Below are positions 36,132 through 45,206 of a stretch of 64,000 nt of DNA, piece by piece (the first letter of the stretch is position 1; every line of letters begins with the position of its first letter). Below the pieces are notes generated by a model. It saw only the letters and a program-made list of their open reading frames with translations, was not told where the DNA came from and ran no database searches. The stretch spans positions 1-64,000 of the forward strand of contig JACIXC010000009.1 of NCBI GenBank assembly GCA_014360655.1. Direction: 5' to 3'. The translations under genes were made by a program, and so were the position numbers. This DNA is from Actinomycetota bacterium (lineage in GTDB: Bacteria > Actinomycetota > Geothermincolia > Geothermincolales > RBG-13-55-18).

Positions 36132-37181
36132 TCAGTACCGGGTGATGTGCTGTTCGCAGAGGCCGAAGAGGTCCTTCACCTCCACCTCCTCGCCGGCTCC
36201 GCCCAGCCTTCCGCGGAAGAGGCCGAAGGGCTGGTGGAAGTCGGAGAGCAGGGGGCCGACGTGGATCCTCTGCGCCCTTTCCCCCTGGGGAGAGAAGGAG
36301 ACGTCGACCGCCCCGTCCGTGGTCTTCACGAACCACGGCCCGAGGATGTCCGCCTCGCTGTAGCCGAAACGTGCCGCGCCCGTGAGATGGATCTTCCCGT
36401 CGATCCAGAAGCAGTTCTCGCTGTAGGTCTCGTCGTCCGCGATGTTGTTCTGGCAGAGATTCGCGGCGATGAGCCTGCCGTCTTCCGCGTAACCCGCGAA
36501 GGTCATCCACCTCCAGAAGCTGCGGTAGGGATAGAAGGCCTTCTGCTCGTCGAGCAGGCACACGTCGCGGCCGGGGTCGAGCTCGATGACCTCGTCGCCA
36601 ACGGTGATCGCTCCCTCCACCGGGCAGGCGGCCTTGTGCGTGTAGAGCGGGCGGTTGGCGGAGAAGGGGCTCACCACCACCAGTGGCTGGAAGCGGCCGA
36701 GGTCCTCGAGCATGCGGAACTCGCCCCGTATTGACGGCAGGCCGCGTCCGGGGGCGGCGTCCATGCGCACGCGGTGGTAGCCCTCCTCGAGGTTGTTCTC
36801 CACGTGCAGGGAATAGCCACGCGCTGTGAAGGAGCATTCCCCCCTCCAGGTGGTCTCCGCCAGCCTGGCCCTGCCCCCCGGAGCCTGCCGGGCGTGTTCG
36901 GCCATGCGTCCGCTGGCGCGGTCGAAGTGGTAGATGAAGGAGACGGCCATGAACTTGGCGTCGAAGATGACCATGCCCAGGTAATGGTCCGGGTGTATGA
37001 CCCCGAAGTGCTGCCATTCCTTGAGCCGGAAGCGCACCAGGGAGCGGGGCAAGTGAAGGCGGGCGCCGAATATTTCCGCCTCCGCCAGCCCCAGCTCGCG
37101 GAAGGGTTCCTCGAAAGCGCCGAAGTCGACCACGCGGCCGTCCACCACAAGGCGCCGAGGGGTCTTCTTTATGGTCCTCAT
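36132..37181 (-). CDS. DUF2804 family protein
   Basis: A 349-residue protein of the DUF2804 family. Recognisable pieces are RLKEWQHFGVIHPDHYLGMVIFDAKF, the central YTHKAACPVEGAITVGD, the strand-rich GYAEDGRLIAANLCQNN, and ARFGYSEADILGPWFVKTTDGAVDVSF. The fold is predicted lipocalin-like or AttH-like from the beta-rich pattern (inference). Relatives occur widely in bacteria without a known role. The ATG at 37181 follows GGAGGG. It is 60 bases downstream of a small gene at 37242. Confidence 0.82.
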   Translation of the reverse strand: MRTIKKTPRRLVVDGRVVDFGAFEEPFRELGLAEAEIFGARLHLPRSLVRFRLKEWQHFGVIHPDHYLGMVIFDAKFMAVSFIYHFDRASGRMAEHARQAPGGRARLAETTWRGECSFTARGYSLHVENNLEEGYHRVRMDAAPGRGLPSIRGEFRMLEDLGRFQPLVVVSPFSANRPLYTHKAACPVEGAITVGDEVIELDPGRDVCLLDEQKAFYPYRSFWRWMTFAGYAEDGRLIAANLCQNNIADDETYSENCFWIDGKIHLTGAARFGYSEADILGPWFVKTTDGAVDVSFSPQGERAQRIHVGPLLSDFHQPFGLFRGRLGGAGEEVEVKDLFGLCEQHITRY

Positions 37182-37241
37182 GATAAACCCTCCTCGCATT
37201 GCCCGCGAGTGCACTTGCCTGTCGTGCTCACCATCATGTGG

Positions 37242-37421
37242 TTACTTCTTCCTCCACAAGTCGTCCTTCGCCCTTTCCTCCGCCTCTTCCGTCGTGCGAC
37301 CCACGCCCTTGCCCCATTTACCATCCCTCTTGTTCTTGACCCATACCTTCTTACCCCCGGCGGGGCCGGGCCCTTCGTACTTCTCGAAGATCCCTTTTCC
37401 GCTGTCATACCTCTTGGCCAT
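37242..37421 (-). CDS. 59-residue basic protein
   Basis: A short gene encoding a highly charged, basic, soluble protein beginning MAKRYDSGKGIFEKYEG and containing GKGVGRTTEEAEERAKDD near the end. AGGAG lies nine bases before the ATG. It has no cysteines, membrane segment or signal. The pattern of lysine-rich strand plus helix is like small DUF2188-type proteins, but that is only a resemblance. It probably begins the operon with DUF2804. Confidence 0.55.
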   Translation of the reverse strand: MAKRYDSGKGIFEKYEGPGPAGGKKVWVKNKRDGKWGKGVGRTTEEAEERAKDDLWRKK

Positions 37422-37618
37422 ATGCTGCAGCTCCTCTTGCCTGTTCCACGCACCCCTTCCTATATTGCGTTATCATCTCGGCGGGCGCAATCCTCCCTTT
37501 GCGGAGGCCTCTTTCCCTTGTGCGTTTCCATCCCCTGCCCGTTGTGGATAGAATAAGGGGGGCGAAGACAAAGAGGGAAAACCGGGAAAAGGTTCCTCGC
37601 GCGATAAGGAGGGAAGGG

Positions 37619-38629
37619 ATGATCACCGCTTTTCAGCACGTGGGCATGGGAGTGCGCGACACCGGAAGCACCTACAGGTTTTACCGCGACCTCATGGGTT
37701 TCCGCGTCAAGCTGAGCGACCAGACCAGCTACCTGGAGGAGATGGCCCCCATCGTCGGGGCCCTGGTGGAGATGCGGGCCCTCATGGCCATGAACGCCAA
37801 CGGGGGAGGGGCCATCGAGCTTATCGAGCACACCTCCACCCGTCCCATGGAGCCGTCGCAGCCGGTGGAGTGGGGGGATATCGGTTACCTGGAGCTGGGA
37901 CTCAAGGCCTTTCAGCTGGAGGCGCTCTACCTGGATCTGAAGAACAGGGGGGTGGAGTTCCTCACCCCTGTACGCAGCATGGAGCTCAGCACGGGAGGGC
38001 AGCAGCGTTATGCCTACCTGCGTGACCCCGAGGGCCTCCTCGTACAGTTGGTGGAGGAGCCGGGGGGGAAGAAGCCGGCCGTCGGGGGCGTGCGGCATGT
38101 GGCCATCGGGGTGAGGGACATGGAACGGTCGCGCCGCTTCTATCGGGAGGTGCTGGGCTTCGAGAGGACCATCCACGAGTTCAAGGGCCGCATCCCGGAG
38201 ATGGACGAGGTGACCGGCGGCAAGGAGATGGAGATGGTCATCCTGCAGCACGTGCCGGAAGGCGAGAGCGCGCTGCCCCTGCTGGAGACCGCCATAATCA
38301 AGCTGGTGCAGACCCCGGGATACCAGGGGAGGTATATCTACGAGGGGAGAAGGTGGGGCGACGTAGGCCTCATGGAGATGGCATTCGACGTGAGCGACCT
38401 CTCGCAGACCGTGAACGGTTTGCTTGCCAGGGGGGCCGAGCTCTACCATCCTCCCACGCGCGTGGACATGGGATCCGGGACAAGGGGCTCCTTCGCCTAC
38501 ATAAAGGACCCGGATGGGAATGTCGTGGAGATGGTGGAGGTGGAGAAGGTGCTGCATGCCTCCCCGCGTCTCATGAAATACGCCATGGTGTGGCTCATAA
38601 AGGCAGGCGTCAAGCTGCGCATCTTCTGA
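37619..38629 (+). CDS. Two-domain VOC (glyoxalase-fold) protein
   Basis: A 336-residue protein with two vicinal-oxygen-chelate domains. Domain 1 begins FQHVGMGVRDTGSTYRFYRDLMGF and domain 2 VRHVAIGVRDMERSRRFYREVLGF. Each has a metal histidine at its start and a glutamate near its end (LLVQLVEEPG, VVEMVEVEK). The family includes glyoxalase I, epimerases and extradiol dioxygenases, so the activity cannot be specified. GGAGGG precedes the ATG at 37619. It is followed by the FmdE-like gene on the same strand. Confidence 0.83.
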   Translation: MITAFQHVGMGVRDTGSTYRFYRDLMGFRVKLSDQTSYLEEMAPIVGALVEMRALMAMNANGGGAIELIEHTSTRPMEPSQPVEWGDIGYLELGLKAFQLEALYLDLKNRGVEFLTPVRSMELSTGGQQRYAYLRDPEGLLVQLVEEPGGKKPAVGGVRHVAIGVRDMERSRRFYREVLGFERTIHEFKGRIPEMDEVTGGKEMEMVILQHVPEGESALPLLETAIIKLVQTPGYQGRYIYEGRRWGDVGLMEMAFDVSDLSQTVNGLLARGAELYHPPTRVDMGSGTRGSFAYIKDPDGNVVEMVEVEKVLHASPRLMKYAMVWLIKAGVKLRIF

Positions 38630-38693
38630 AACGTATCCTTGGGCCGCATCCTGGGGTCGGACCGCTGATATGTCCGGGGAAGGAGGAACGGGA

Positions 38694-39260
38694 ATGGATA
38701 TACCCGAGGATCTTCAGGCTGCGGCTGAGTTCCACGGGCACCTGTGCCCGGGGCTGGCCATCGGGTACCGGGCGACCAAGGCTGCCCTGGGGATGATGGG
38801 CATCACGCGTTCGGGCGACGAGGAGCTGGTCTGCGTGGTGGAAAACGACTCTTGCAGCGTGGACGCGGTGCAGTTCCTCGCGGGTTGCACTTTCGGGAAA
38901 GGCAACCTCGTTTTCCGTGACTACGGAAAGCAGGTCTTCACCTTCGCCTCTCGCGAGCGTCCCGGAAGGGCCGTGCGGGTCAGCCTCAAGGCGGGCGCGC
39001 TGGCGCCGGGCGGCGAGGAAGTGGACCCCGCGCGCAGGAGGGAGCAGGCCATGGAACGCCTCCTCGGCGCGCCACTCGAGGAGCTCTTCCGCGTGGACGA
39101 GATCGACTTTCAACTGCCGCAGGAGGCCGTCATTCATCCCTCCATCCCCTGCGAGAGGTGCGGCGAGCCCACCATGGAGACCAGGCTGGTGGAGGTGGAG
39201 GGGCGGCGCCTCTGCCTTCCTTGCTCCAAGGGGGAACACCCCCTTTACCCTCCGCAGTAG
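38694..39260 (+). CDS. FmdE family protein
   Basis: A 188-residue protein of the formylmethanofuran dehydrogenase subunit E (FmdE) family. AEFHGHLCPGLAIGYRA carries the conserved His and Cys, VENDSCSVDAVQFLAGCTFGKGNL is the second metal-site segment, and CERCGEPTME..CLPC is a C-terminal zinc ribbon. In non-methanogens these proteins occur with molybdenum/tungsten or selenium cofactor genes. AAGGAGG precedes the ATG at 38694. A class V aminotransferase lies convergent downstream. Role not established. Confidence 0.86.
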   Translation: MDIPEDLQAAAEFHGHLCPGLAIGYRATKAALGMMGITRSGDEELVCVVENDSCSVDAVQFLAGCTFGKGNLVFRDYGKQVFTFASRERPGRAVRVSLKAGALAPGGEEVDPARRREQAMERLLGAPLEELFRVDEIDFQLPQEAVIHPSIPCERCGEPTMETRLVEVEGRRLCLPCSKGEHPLYPPQ

Positions 39261-39373
39261 CAACACCTTGGGGTCGCACCTCGGACTTTGCCTTTGGCAA
39301 CACCCTGGTGCCCGACTCCACGCGCTGCCTTATTGGTTCCCCGGGCTGGACGGGCGCAGGGGAGAGACGACGA

Positions 39374-40534
39374 TCAACGGCGGATGGACGAGGAGATTTC
39401 CTGGAGAGCACGGAGGAGGGCGTCGACGTCCTCGGGGGTGTTCAGGTAACTGAAGCTCGCACGCACCACGCCCCCGCGCAGGGTGCCCAGTGTGCGATGG
39501 GAAAGAGGGGAGCAGTGAAGGCCGGAGCGTACGCATATCCCGTACTCGTCGTCCAGGAGGGAAGCCAGCTCAGACGAGGTGAGACCGCTGAGGTTGAAGG
39601 AGACGATACCAACGCGTTCCTCCCATGAACGCGGACCGTAGAAGGTTACCCCGGGTATCTCGTCGAAGCCCTCCAGAAGTATTCCCGTGAGCTCCTCCTC
39701 GTGTCTCCGGATCTCCTTCAGGCCGAGCTCGAGGACGAATTCCACGCCGGCGCGCAATCCCGCCAGTCCATGGCCGTTGAGCGTGCCGCTCTCGTAGCGG
39801 TCGGGCAGGAAATCCGGCTGCACGGAACTCTCGGAGCGGCTTCCGGTACCTCCGTAGGAAAGCGGTTCCATCTCCCATCCGGGGGCGATGTACAGTCCGC
39901 CCGTCCCCTGGGGGCCGAAGAGCTCCTTGTGGCCGGTGAAGGCGAGGTGGGTGATGCCCATCGATTCGGGGTTGATCTCGACGCGCCCCGCCGTCTGCGC
40001 GGCATCGAGCAGGAAGGCCACACCGCGTGCGGCCGCGATCTCCGCCATGTCCGCGACGGGAAGGAGATTCCCCACGACGTTGGAGGCATGCGTGCAGGCG
40101 AGGAGGCGCGTGGAGGGCGAAAAGGCCTCTTCCAGGCGCTTCAAGTCCAGGCGGCCGTCCTCCTCGCAGTCAACGATGGTGTAGGTGGCGAGACCATCTC
40201 GCCTCATGGCTTCGAGTGGTCTCCAGATGGAATTATGTTCCAGCGAGGTGATGACGGCGTGCCCCCCCTCCCTGAGCAAGCCCTGGATTGCCGTGTTCAA
40301 CGCCTCCGTCGCGTTCTTTGTGAAGACGACGCGCGAGGGGTCGCTCACGGAGAAGAGTTTGCATATGGCCTCCCTGGCCCGCAGCACCTCGCGACCGGAT
40401 TCCAGGCTGCGGTGGTGTCCGCTGCGGCCCGGGTTGCCGCCCACCTCGCGGGCGAAGCGGTCCATGGCTTCGTAGACGGTTTCCGGCTTGGGATAGGTGG
40501 TAGCCGCGTTGTCCAGGTAAATATCTCCGCCCAA
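39374..40534 (-). CDS. Class V PLP aminotransferase, cysteine desulfurase-like
   Basis: A 386-residue PLP enzyme. YLDNAATTYPKPE is the N-terminal signature, SLEHNS lies in the cofactor-binding region, DAAQTAG is the aspartate stretch, and GHKELFGPQGTG carries the Schiff-base lysine. Near the C terminus, CVRSGLHCSPLSH supplies the active-site cysteine expected of a desulfurase. It matches the EF2568-type group (TIGR01977) that often occurs with selenium-dependent molybdenum hydroxylase genes. The start is TTG behind GGAGGGAGCC. Confidence 0.85.
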   Translation of the reverse strand: MGGDIYLDNAATTYPKPETVYEAMDRFAREVGGNPGRSGHHRSLESGREVLRAREAICKLFSVSDPSRVVFTKNATEALNTAIQGLLREGGHAVITSLEHNSIWRPLEAMRRDGLATYTIVDCEEDGRLDLKRLEEAFSPSTRLLACTHASNVVGNLLPVADMAEIAAARGVAFLLDAAQTAGRVEINPESMGITHLAFTGHKELFGPQGTGGLYIAPGWEMEPLSYGGTGSRSESSVQPDFLPDRYESGTLNGHGLAGLRAGVEFVLELGLKEIRRHEEELTGILLEGFDEIPGVTFYGPRSWEERVGIVSFNLSGLTSSELASLLDDEYGICVRSGLHCSPLSHRTLGTLRGGVVRASFSYLNTPEDVDALLRALQEISSSIRR

Positions 40535-40676
40535 GGCTCCCTCCTCGCCTTTTTGTCCCTTTGAATGGCTTTAAGGCAGCATAATGATATCACTTTATTA
40601 TGAGGGCCATGGGTAACACCTCGGGTAGGGTGTTGGGTGGCCGGGACGGGGCTCGTGCTCGCTTCACGGCGCTCTT

Positions 40677-40998
40677 TTCTTCTTCCGGCGGCCGGGCCGC
40701 CGGGTAACGGTCTCGCTCGCAGGCTCGCTGCGACCGACCCGGTCGTTCCCGGCCTCAGTTGGGTGCGTATCCGCCCTACTTCCGGCCCGGGGCCTCAGGG
40801 TAACGGTCTCGCTCGGCGCCGCGTATCTTTCTCATAAATCCGGAACGTTGGGTAAGGCGTCCTCGCTGCGACCGACCCTGTAGTTCCCCGGGCTGGTTGG
40901 GTGCGTATATGTTCTTCTTCCGGCGGCCGGGCCGCCGGGTAACGGTCTCGCTCGCAGGCTTGCTGCGACCGACCCGGTCGTTCCCGGCCTCAGTTGGG
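40677..40998. repeat. 87-base direct repeat pair with a degenerate copy between
   Basis: The segments 40677-40763 and 40912-40998 are identical except for one base. Between them, 40792-40910 holds a diverged copy of the same elements (CGGTCTCGCTC, CTCGCTGCGACCGACC, GGTTGGGTGCGTAT). Each starts with a C/T tract and GGCGGCCGGGCCGCC, which can fold into a hairpin. It lies in the 700-base region between the desulfurase and the SLH gene, with no ORF that I can support. Confidence 0.85.
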
Positions 40999-41243
40999 CA
41001 GTAAAAAGGAGGGCGCTTGCGATGTCGCTCGCCTTACCCCCGGTCCCGGCTTGATCATGGGTTGATCGATCCAAAAGGTGGGATAGTGTGAAATCAACGG
41101 GCATAATGGGGAATGAAACCGTGCGGAGCATTCAAGAAAAGAAGGGGCGGAGACGATTTATCAATGGCGAGGGAAAATGATGGCGAGCCAAGAACGGAAG
41201 CCAGGTCGGTAAGGCAATAGGAACCACGAGGGAAAACGAGAAA

Positions 41244-43628
41244 ATGCAAAGCGTCAGAAAAGCCTATATAAGGAAAATAATGGCGTCTGCAACGGTGGCG
41301 GCGCTCGTGTTCTCGTTTCTGCTGGCGCAGGTGGGGGTGGTGGCGGCCCAGCCTTCCTTCAACGACATAGGCTCGCAACCCGCGGAGATACAGCAGGCCA
41401 TCGAGTACTCCTTCCAGAAGGGTTACATGCAGGGATATCCCGACGGGAGTTTCCGCCCCGCCGACGGCACCACCCGCCTGGACTGCGCGCGTGCCCTGGT
41501 CTGCGTCTTCCGCCATGCGGGGGAGAGCCCCGACCCCTCCATCACCTTCACCGACCTCCCATCCTCGGATCCCGGTTTCACGTGGGCCAACCTGGCGGTC
41601 AAGTACGGCCTCATGGACAGGCTGCCCGACGGTTCCTTCCAGCCCTACCAGGCGGTCTCCTTCGAGCGGGTGGCGCTTGGGGTCACGGCGGGCAAGGGCC
41701 TGAACGACGTGGCGCAGAACGTGAACGCGCTCACCGGCGGCAACCCTTACTACTCCGGGGCCATGACCGTCTTCATGGACCTACACCTTAAATACCGCTA
41801 CAGCAAGGTATGGCCGGGCCAACCCTATCCCCGGGGCGAGATGGCCTTCACGCTTTACCGCCTGGACAACCTGGAGAGCTGGAGGACGTGGTACCTGCGC
41901 GATTCCTTCAGCGCCGCCCGCTGCAGGCTTCCCGCCGCCTCGGAGGGGCAGCGGCGGGCGGTCGGCTACGGCTTCGAGAGGCTGGGGTGCCCCTACGTCT
42001 ACGGGGGGGAGAGGGAATCGGAAGGAGGATTCGACTGCTCGGGCTTCATCTATAACACACTCTCCATGCGCATGGGCTATCCCATGATGAGGGTGGCCGA
42101 CGACCAGGCGCGGGACGAGCGCTATCTCTATGTCTCCCGGGAGGCCCTGGAGCCCGGCGACGCCATCTTCTTCTACGAGAACGCGAACGACGCTCCCTCG
42201 GGATACATAGGGCACGCGGGGATGTACGTGGGAAATGGGATTTTCATCCATTCCACGGGCTCCAACGCCGGCGTCAGTTTCGACTGCCTCGACAACAACG
42301 ACTACTGGAGGACCCATTTCGCCTGGGGGAGGAGGGTGGTCGGCGGGCCCTACAAGGATAACTTCGACACTTGGCTGGTCATATACAACCCCCATGCGCA
42401 GCAACAGCCGGTGGAGGTGAGATACCTGCGCCCCGACAAGGGGCCCGAGTCCAGGAATTACCTGCTGGCTCCCCACAGCCGCTTCACCATCGCCGTGGAC
42501 AGCCTCTTCCCCTACGACGAGGTATCCATGGAGGTGCGCTCGCCCGCCCCGGGGGTGATCGCCGAGCGCGCCGTGTACTTCAACTACCAGGGCTGGGCAG
42601 ACGGTGGACATGCCAGCACGGGCATGACACAACCGACCCAGCAGGGATATTTCGCGGAGGGGTACACGGGGAGCGGGTTTCACACCTGGCTCTGTTTCGT
42701 TAATCCCAGCGACGCGCAGGCGACGGTGGAGGTGAGTTACCTCCGGGAGGGAGGGCCCCCCGTGGTGTGCACCTATAACCTGGCGCCGCAACGCCGCTTC
42801 ACCGTGCTGGTCAACGCGGTGCCCGGCCTGCCGGCGGGTAACGTGGGCATCAGTTACCGCTCCCTGAACGGGGTCGCGGTGGCGGCTGAGCGCGTCATGT
42901 ATTTCAATTACCAGGGCAGGCGGGACGGACACTGCACGGCCGCGCTCACGCAGACCTCCACCCGGCTCTACCTTGCGGAGGGATATACCGGGGGCGCTTT
43001 CGATACCTGGATATGCCTCGCCAACCCCAACGCGGAGGCGGCGGAGGTGGAGGTCACCTACCTGGTGCAGGGCGGGACGAACGTGAGCCGGAAGCTCTGG
43101 GTGGAGGGACGCTCCCGCCTCACCGTCAACGCCGAGAACGATGTCCCGGACCGCTCCTTCGGCGTTTCCATCGCGTCCCTCAACGGGGTGGGCATCATCG
43201 CCGAGCGCGCCATGTACTTCAACTACCGGGGCCGCCAGGGAGGGCATTGCTCCGCGGCGGTTTCCCGTCCCGCTACCCGGCAGTACCTGGCGGAAGGGTA
43301 CACCGGCGGGGATTTCGACACCTGGATATGCCTGGCCAACCCCAACGCGGAGGCGGCGACGGCCCGCGTGGTCTTCTCGCGGGAAGACGGATCCGAGGTG
43401 ACGCTGGACGCGTATCTGCCCGCCCTTTCCCGCGTCAGCGTGTGCGCCAACGACGTGCCGGGGCTGGGGAAATGCTCCTTCGCCACGCGGGTGGAATGCA
43501 CGCTGCCGCTCTTCGTCGAGAGGTCGGTCTATTTCGTCTATAAGAACCGCGCCGGCGGCACCAACTGCAGCGCCCAGGAGAGTCCCCAGGAACGCACCTT
43601 CTTCGCGGAGGGCTACACCGGCGGTTGA
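41244..43628 (+). CDS. Surface protein: SLH domains, NlpC/P60 peptidase and beta-rich repeats
   Basis: A 794-residue exported protein. A signal peptide ends near residue 35 (VVAAQ). Two or three SLH motifs (GYMQGYPDGSFRP, GLMDRLPDGSFQP) at 40-165 would anchor it to cell-wall polymer. An NlpC/P60 domain has Cys265 (FDCSG), His324 (GHAG) and His336. Four or more repeats of about 105 residues follow, each with AEGYTGG.FDTWICLANPN and AERVMYFNYQG. It ends in AEGYTGG, partway into another repeat. It likely remodels or binds the envelope. The ribosome site is weak. Confidence 0.85.
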   Translation: MQSVRKAYIRKIMASATVAALVFSFLLAQVGVVAAQPSFNDIGSQPAEIQQAIEYSFQKGYMQGYPDGSFRPADGTTRLDCARALVCVFRHAGESPDPSITFTDLPSSDPGFTWANLAVKYGLMDRLPDGSFQPYQAVSFERVALGVTAGKGLNDVAQNVNALTGGNPYYSGAMTVFMDLHLKYRYSKVWPGQPYPRGEMAFTLYRLDNLESWRTWYLRDSFSAARCRLPAASEGQRRAVGYGFERLGCPYVYGGERESEGGFDCSGFIYNTLSMRMGYPMMRVADDQARDERYLYVSREALEPGDAIFFYENANDAPSGYIGHAGMYVGNGIFIHSTGSNAGVSFDCLDNNDYWRTHFAWGRRVVGGPYKDNFDTWLVIYNPHAQQQPVEVRYLRPDKGPESRNYLLAPHSRFTIAVDSLFPYDEVSMEVRSPAPGVIAERAVYFNYQGWADGGHASTGMTQPTQQGYFAEGYTGSGFHTWLCFVNPSDAQATVEVSYLREGGPPVVCTYNLAPQRRFTVLVNAVPGLPAGNVGISYRSLNGVAVAAERVMYFNYQGRRDGHCTAALTQTSTRLYLAEGYTGGAFDTWICLANPNAEAAEVEVTYLVQGGTNVSRKLWVEGRSRLTVNAENDVPDRSFGVSIASLNGVGIIAERAMYFNYRGRQGGHCSAAVSRPATRQYLAEGYTGGDFDTWICLANPNAEAATARVVFSREDGSEVTLDAYLPALSRVSVCANDVPGLGKCSFATRVECTLPLFVERSVYFVYKNRAGGTNCSAQESPQERTFFAEGYTGG

Positions 43629-43972
43629 GTCCGCGCGGTTACGAGAAGACGCTTCCACGAACGCCGTGGAACACCCGACGCCCGGCCTTGCCGGGTTCCT
43701 ATCACCGCTTGCACGAAAAGAACGTATCGCCTCTCCCTGTGACGGGGCGGTGAGCACTCCTGTCCCCGCTTATAAGGGAAGAACCGTGCCGCGGGGATGG
43801 CGGCTCGCCCTGGTGCCACGTGAAGCCCGTTCCCGGCTCCGCCCTTCTCGTCGGCGCTGCGAAAAAAGGTTAGAATCGTACTTGTGTCAAGGGTGAGAAG
43901 CGGGCGAAGCCGCGGGGTTGCGCCGGGGCGGGACCAGCGCCTTCGCGTCGATTCCCTGGAGGTGTGTGATAG
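43629..43972. other. Intergenic region, no gene seen
   Basis: About 340 bases. TAGAAT at 43870-43875 may be a -10 box for the aldolase-like gene but lacks a good -35. The GGAGGT ribosome site of the next gene is at the end. I see no terminator for the surface protein gene. Confidence 0.4.
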
Positions 43973-44731
43973 ATGTCCACGGGAAAGCAGTTGCGGATGG
44001 GTCGCATCCTGGGTGAGGACGGCAGGGCGCTCGTGGTGGCCATGGACCAGGGGGCGGTCGCCGGCTCCATGGCCTACCTGGAGGAACCGCTGCGCGCCAT
44101 CCGGGCGGTGGCGGAGGGCTCGCCGGATTCCCTTGTTTTGACCAGGGGCATGCTCAAGCACGGCTGGGAGGCCATTCCCCCGCGTGTGGGCATGGTCATG
44201 CGCATCAGCGGCGGCTTTACCGTGCTCGAGGGGGCTCGTGAATTCAGGGACCGCGTCATCACCGGGGTTGAGGAGGCCCTGCGCTGGGGAGCGGACGGCG
44301 TGGTGGCCGCCGTGAAGTTCGGCCACGAGCTGGAGGGAGAGTTCATACAGGCCGTGTCGGCGGTCGCCGACGCCTGCGACAGGTGGGGAATGCCCCTGCT
44401 CATAGAGGCCATGGTGGCCCTGCGGGGAAGCGCCGGCCTCTCCGAGGAGGAGGCCCTGGCCGTGGCGGCGCGGGCGGCGGCCGAGCTGGGGGCGGACCTG
44501 GTGCAGTTGCGCTATCCCGCCAAGGGGGGAAGCCTGGTGGAGGCGATCCGTGGCTGCCCGGTCCCCGTGCTGGTACAGTGCGGGGACGCCGTGGACGAAG
44601 ACGCGGTCTTGGGCACGGTGAAAAGCGCCGTGGAGGATGGAGCTGCGGGCGTGGCGCTGGGACGCAACGCCTGGCAGCGGGACGATCCCGCGCCGTTCAT
44701 GCGAAGGGTGCACGCGGCCCTGGGGAGGTGA
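43973..44731 (+). CDS. DhnA/FbaB-type class I aldolase-like protein
   Basis: A 252-residue TIM-barrel protein of the DeoC/LacD/FbaB group (class I fructose-bisphosphate aldolase and ADH-synthase relatives). ALVVAMDQGAVAGS at strand 1, WGADGVVAAVKFGHE and WGMPLLIEAM are typical. In the family the Schiff-base lysine lies in a (A/G)D..VK..Y motif; here the segment reads ADLVQLRYPAK, with Gln178 at that place and Lys184 six residues on. Activity may therefore differ. GGAGGT precedes the ATG. The HELGH gene follows 26 bases later. Confidence 0.78.
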   Translation: MSTGKQLRMGRILGEDGRALVVAMDQGAVAGSMAYLEEPLRAIRAVAEGSPDSLVLTRGMLKHGWEAIPPRVGMVMRISGGFTVLEGAREFRDRVITGVEEALRWGADGVVAAVKFGHELEGEFIQAVSAVADACDRWGMPLLIEAMVALRGSAGLSEEEALAVAARAAAELGADLVQLRYPAKGGSLVEAIRGCPVPVLVQCGDAVDEDAVLGTVKSAVEDGAAGVALGRNAWQRDDPAPFMRRVHAALGR

Positions 44732-44757
44732 GGGCCCCGGCCTGAGCCGGCCCGGAC

Positions 44758-45138
44758 ATGAGGGAAGATATCGGCCGCGACGATTTTCGCGAACTGGTAG
44801 AGGAAGCCCTGGAAGGGTTTCCCTCCGATTTCAGGAAACTCCTGGAAAACCTGGCCGTGGTGGTCGAGGACATCGCCTCGCCCCGGGACGCCCGCCTGGC
44901 CGGCGTGGACCACCCCATGCAGCTCCTGGGATTGTACGTGGGGGTGCCGTACACGCAGTGGGGCAGGGAGCGCTACGCGCGCCCGCCCGACGTGATCAGG
45001 ATCTACCGGCTTCCCATCCTGGCCGCGTTGCGGCCCGGGGAAGACGTGCGGGATAGGGTCCGCCGCGTGGTCCTGCACGAGCTGGGGCACCGCGCCGGGA
45101 TGGGGGAGGAGCGCCTGCGCGAGCTGGGCATGTATTGA
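44758..45138 (+). CDS. Small metallopeptidase family protein (zincin-like, PF06262 type)
   Basis: A 126-residue protein. VLHELGHRAGM is the zinc-binding HExxH motif, and the N-terminal acidic helix FRELVEEALEGFPSDFRKLLENLAVVVED is typical of the short 'metallopeptidase family protein' group common in actinobacteria. No signal peptide. It follows the aldolase-like gene closely and ends at a likely terminator. Substrate unknown. Confidence 0.85.
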   Translation: MREDIGRDDFRELVEEALEGFPSDFRKLLENLAVVVEDIASPRDARLAGVDHPMQLLGLYVGVPYTQWGRERYARPPDVIRIYRLPILAALRPGEDVRDRVRRVVLHELGHRAGMGEERLRELGMY

Positions 45139-45172
45139 ACCTTCCTGCGGCCCGTAAGAAGGCCGGGAGCAA

Positions 45173-45201
45173 AGGTGCCGCGGGGAAGGCGCCTGGTTTT
45201 T
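45173..45201 (+). terminator. Intrinsic terminator
   Basis: AGGTGCC and GGCGCCT pair around an 8-base loop, followed by GG and five T residues. It ends the aldolase-metallopeptidase unit and lies between convergent genes. Confidence 0.65.
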
Positions 45202-45206
45202 GCCGT

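Noticed and set aside
40677-40998. Insertion sequence
   Set aside because: No transposase frame and no terminal inverted repeats; only direct repeats are present.
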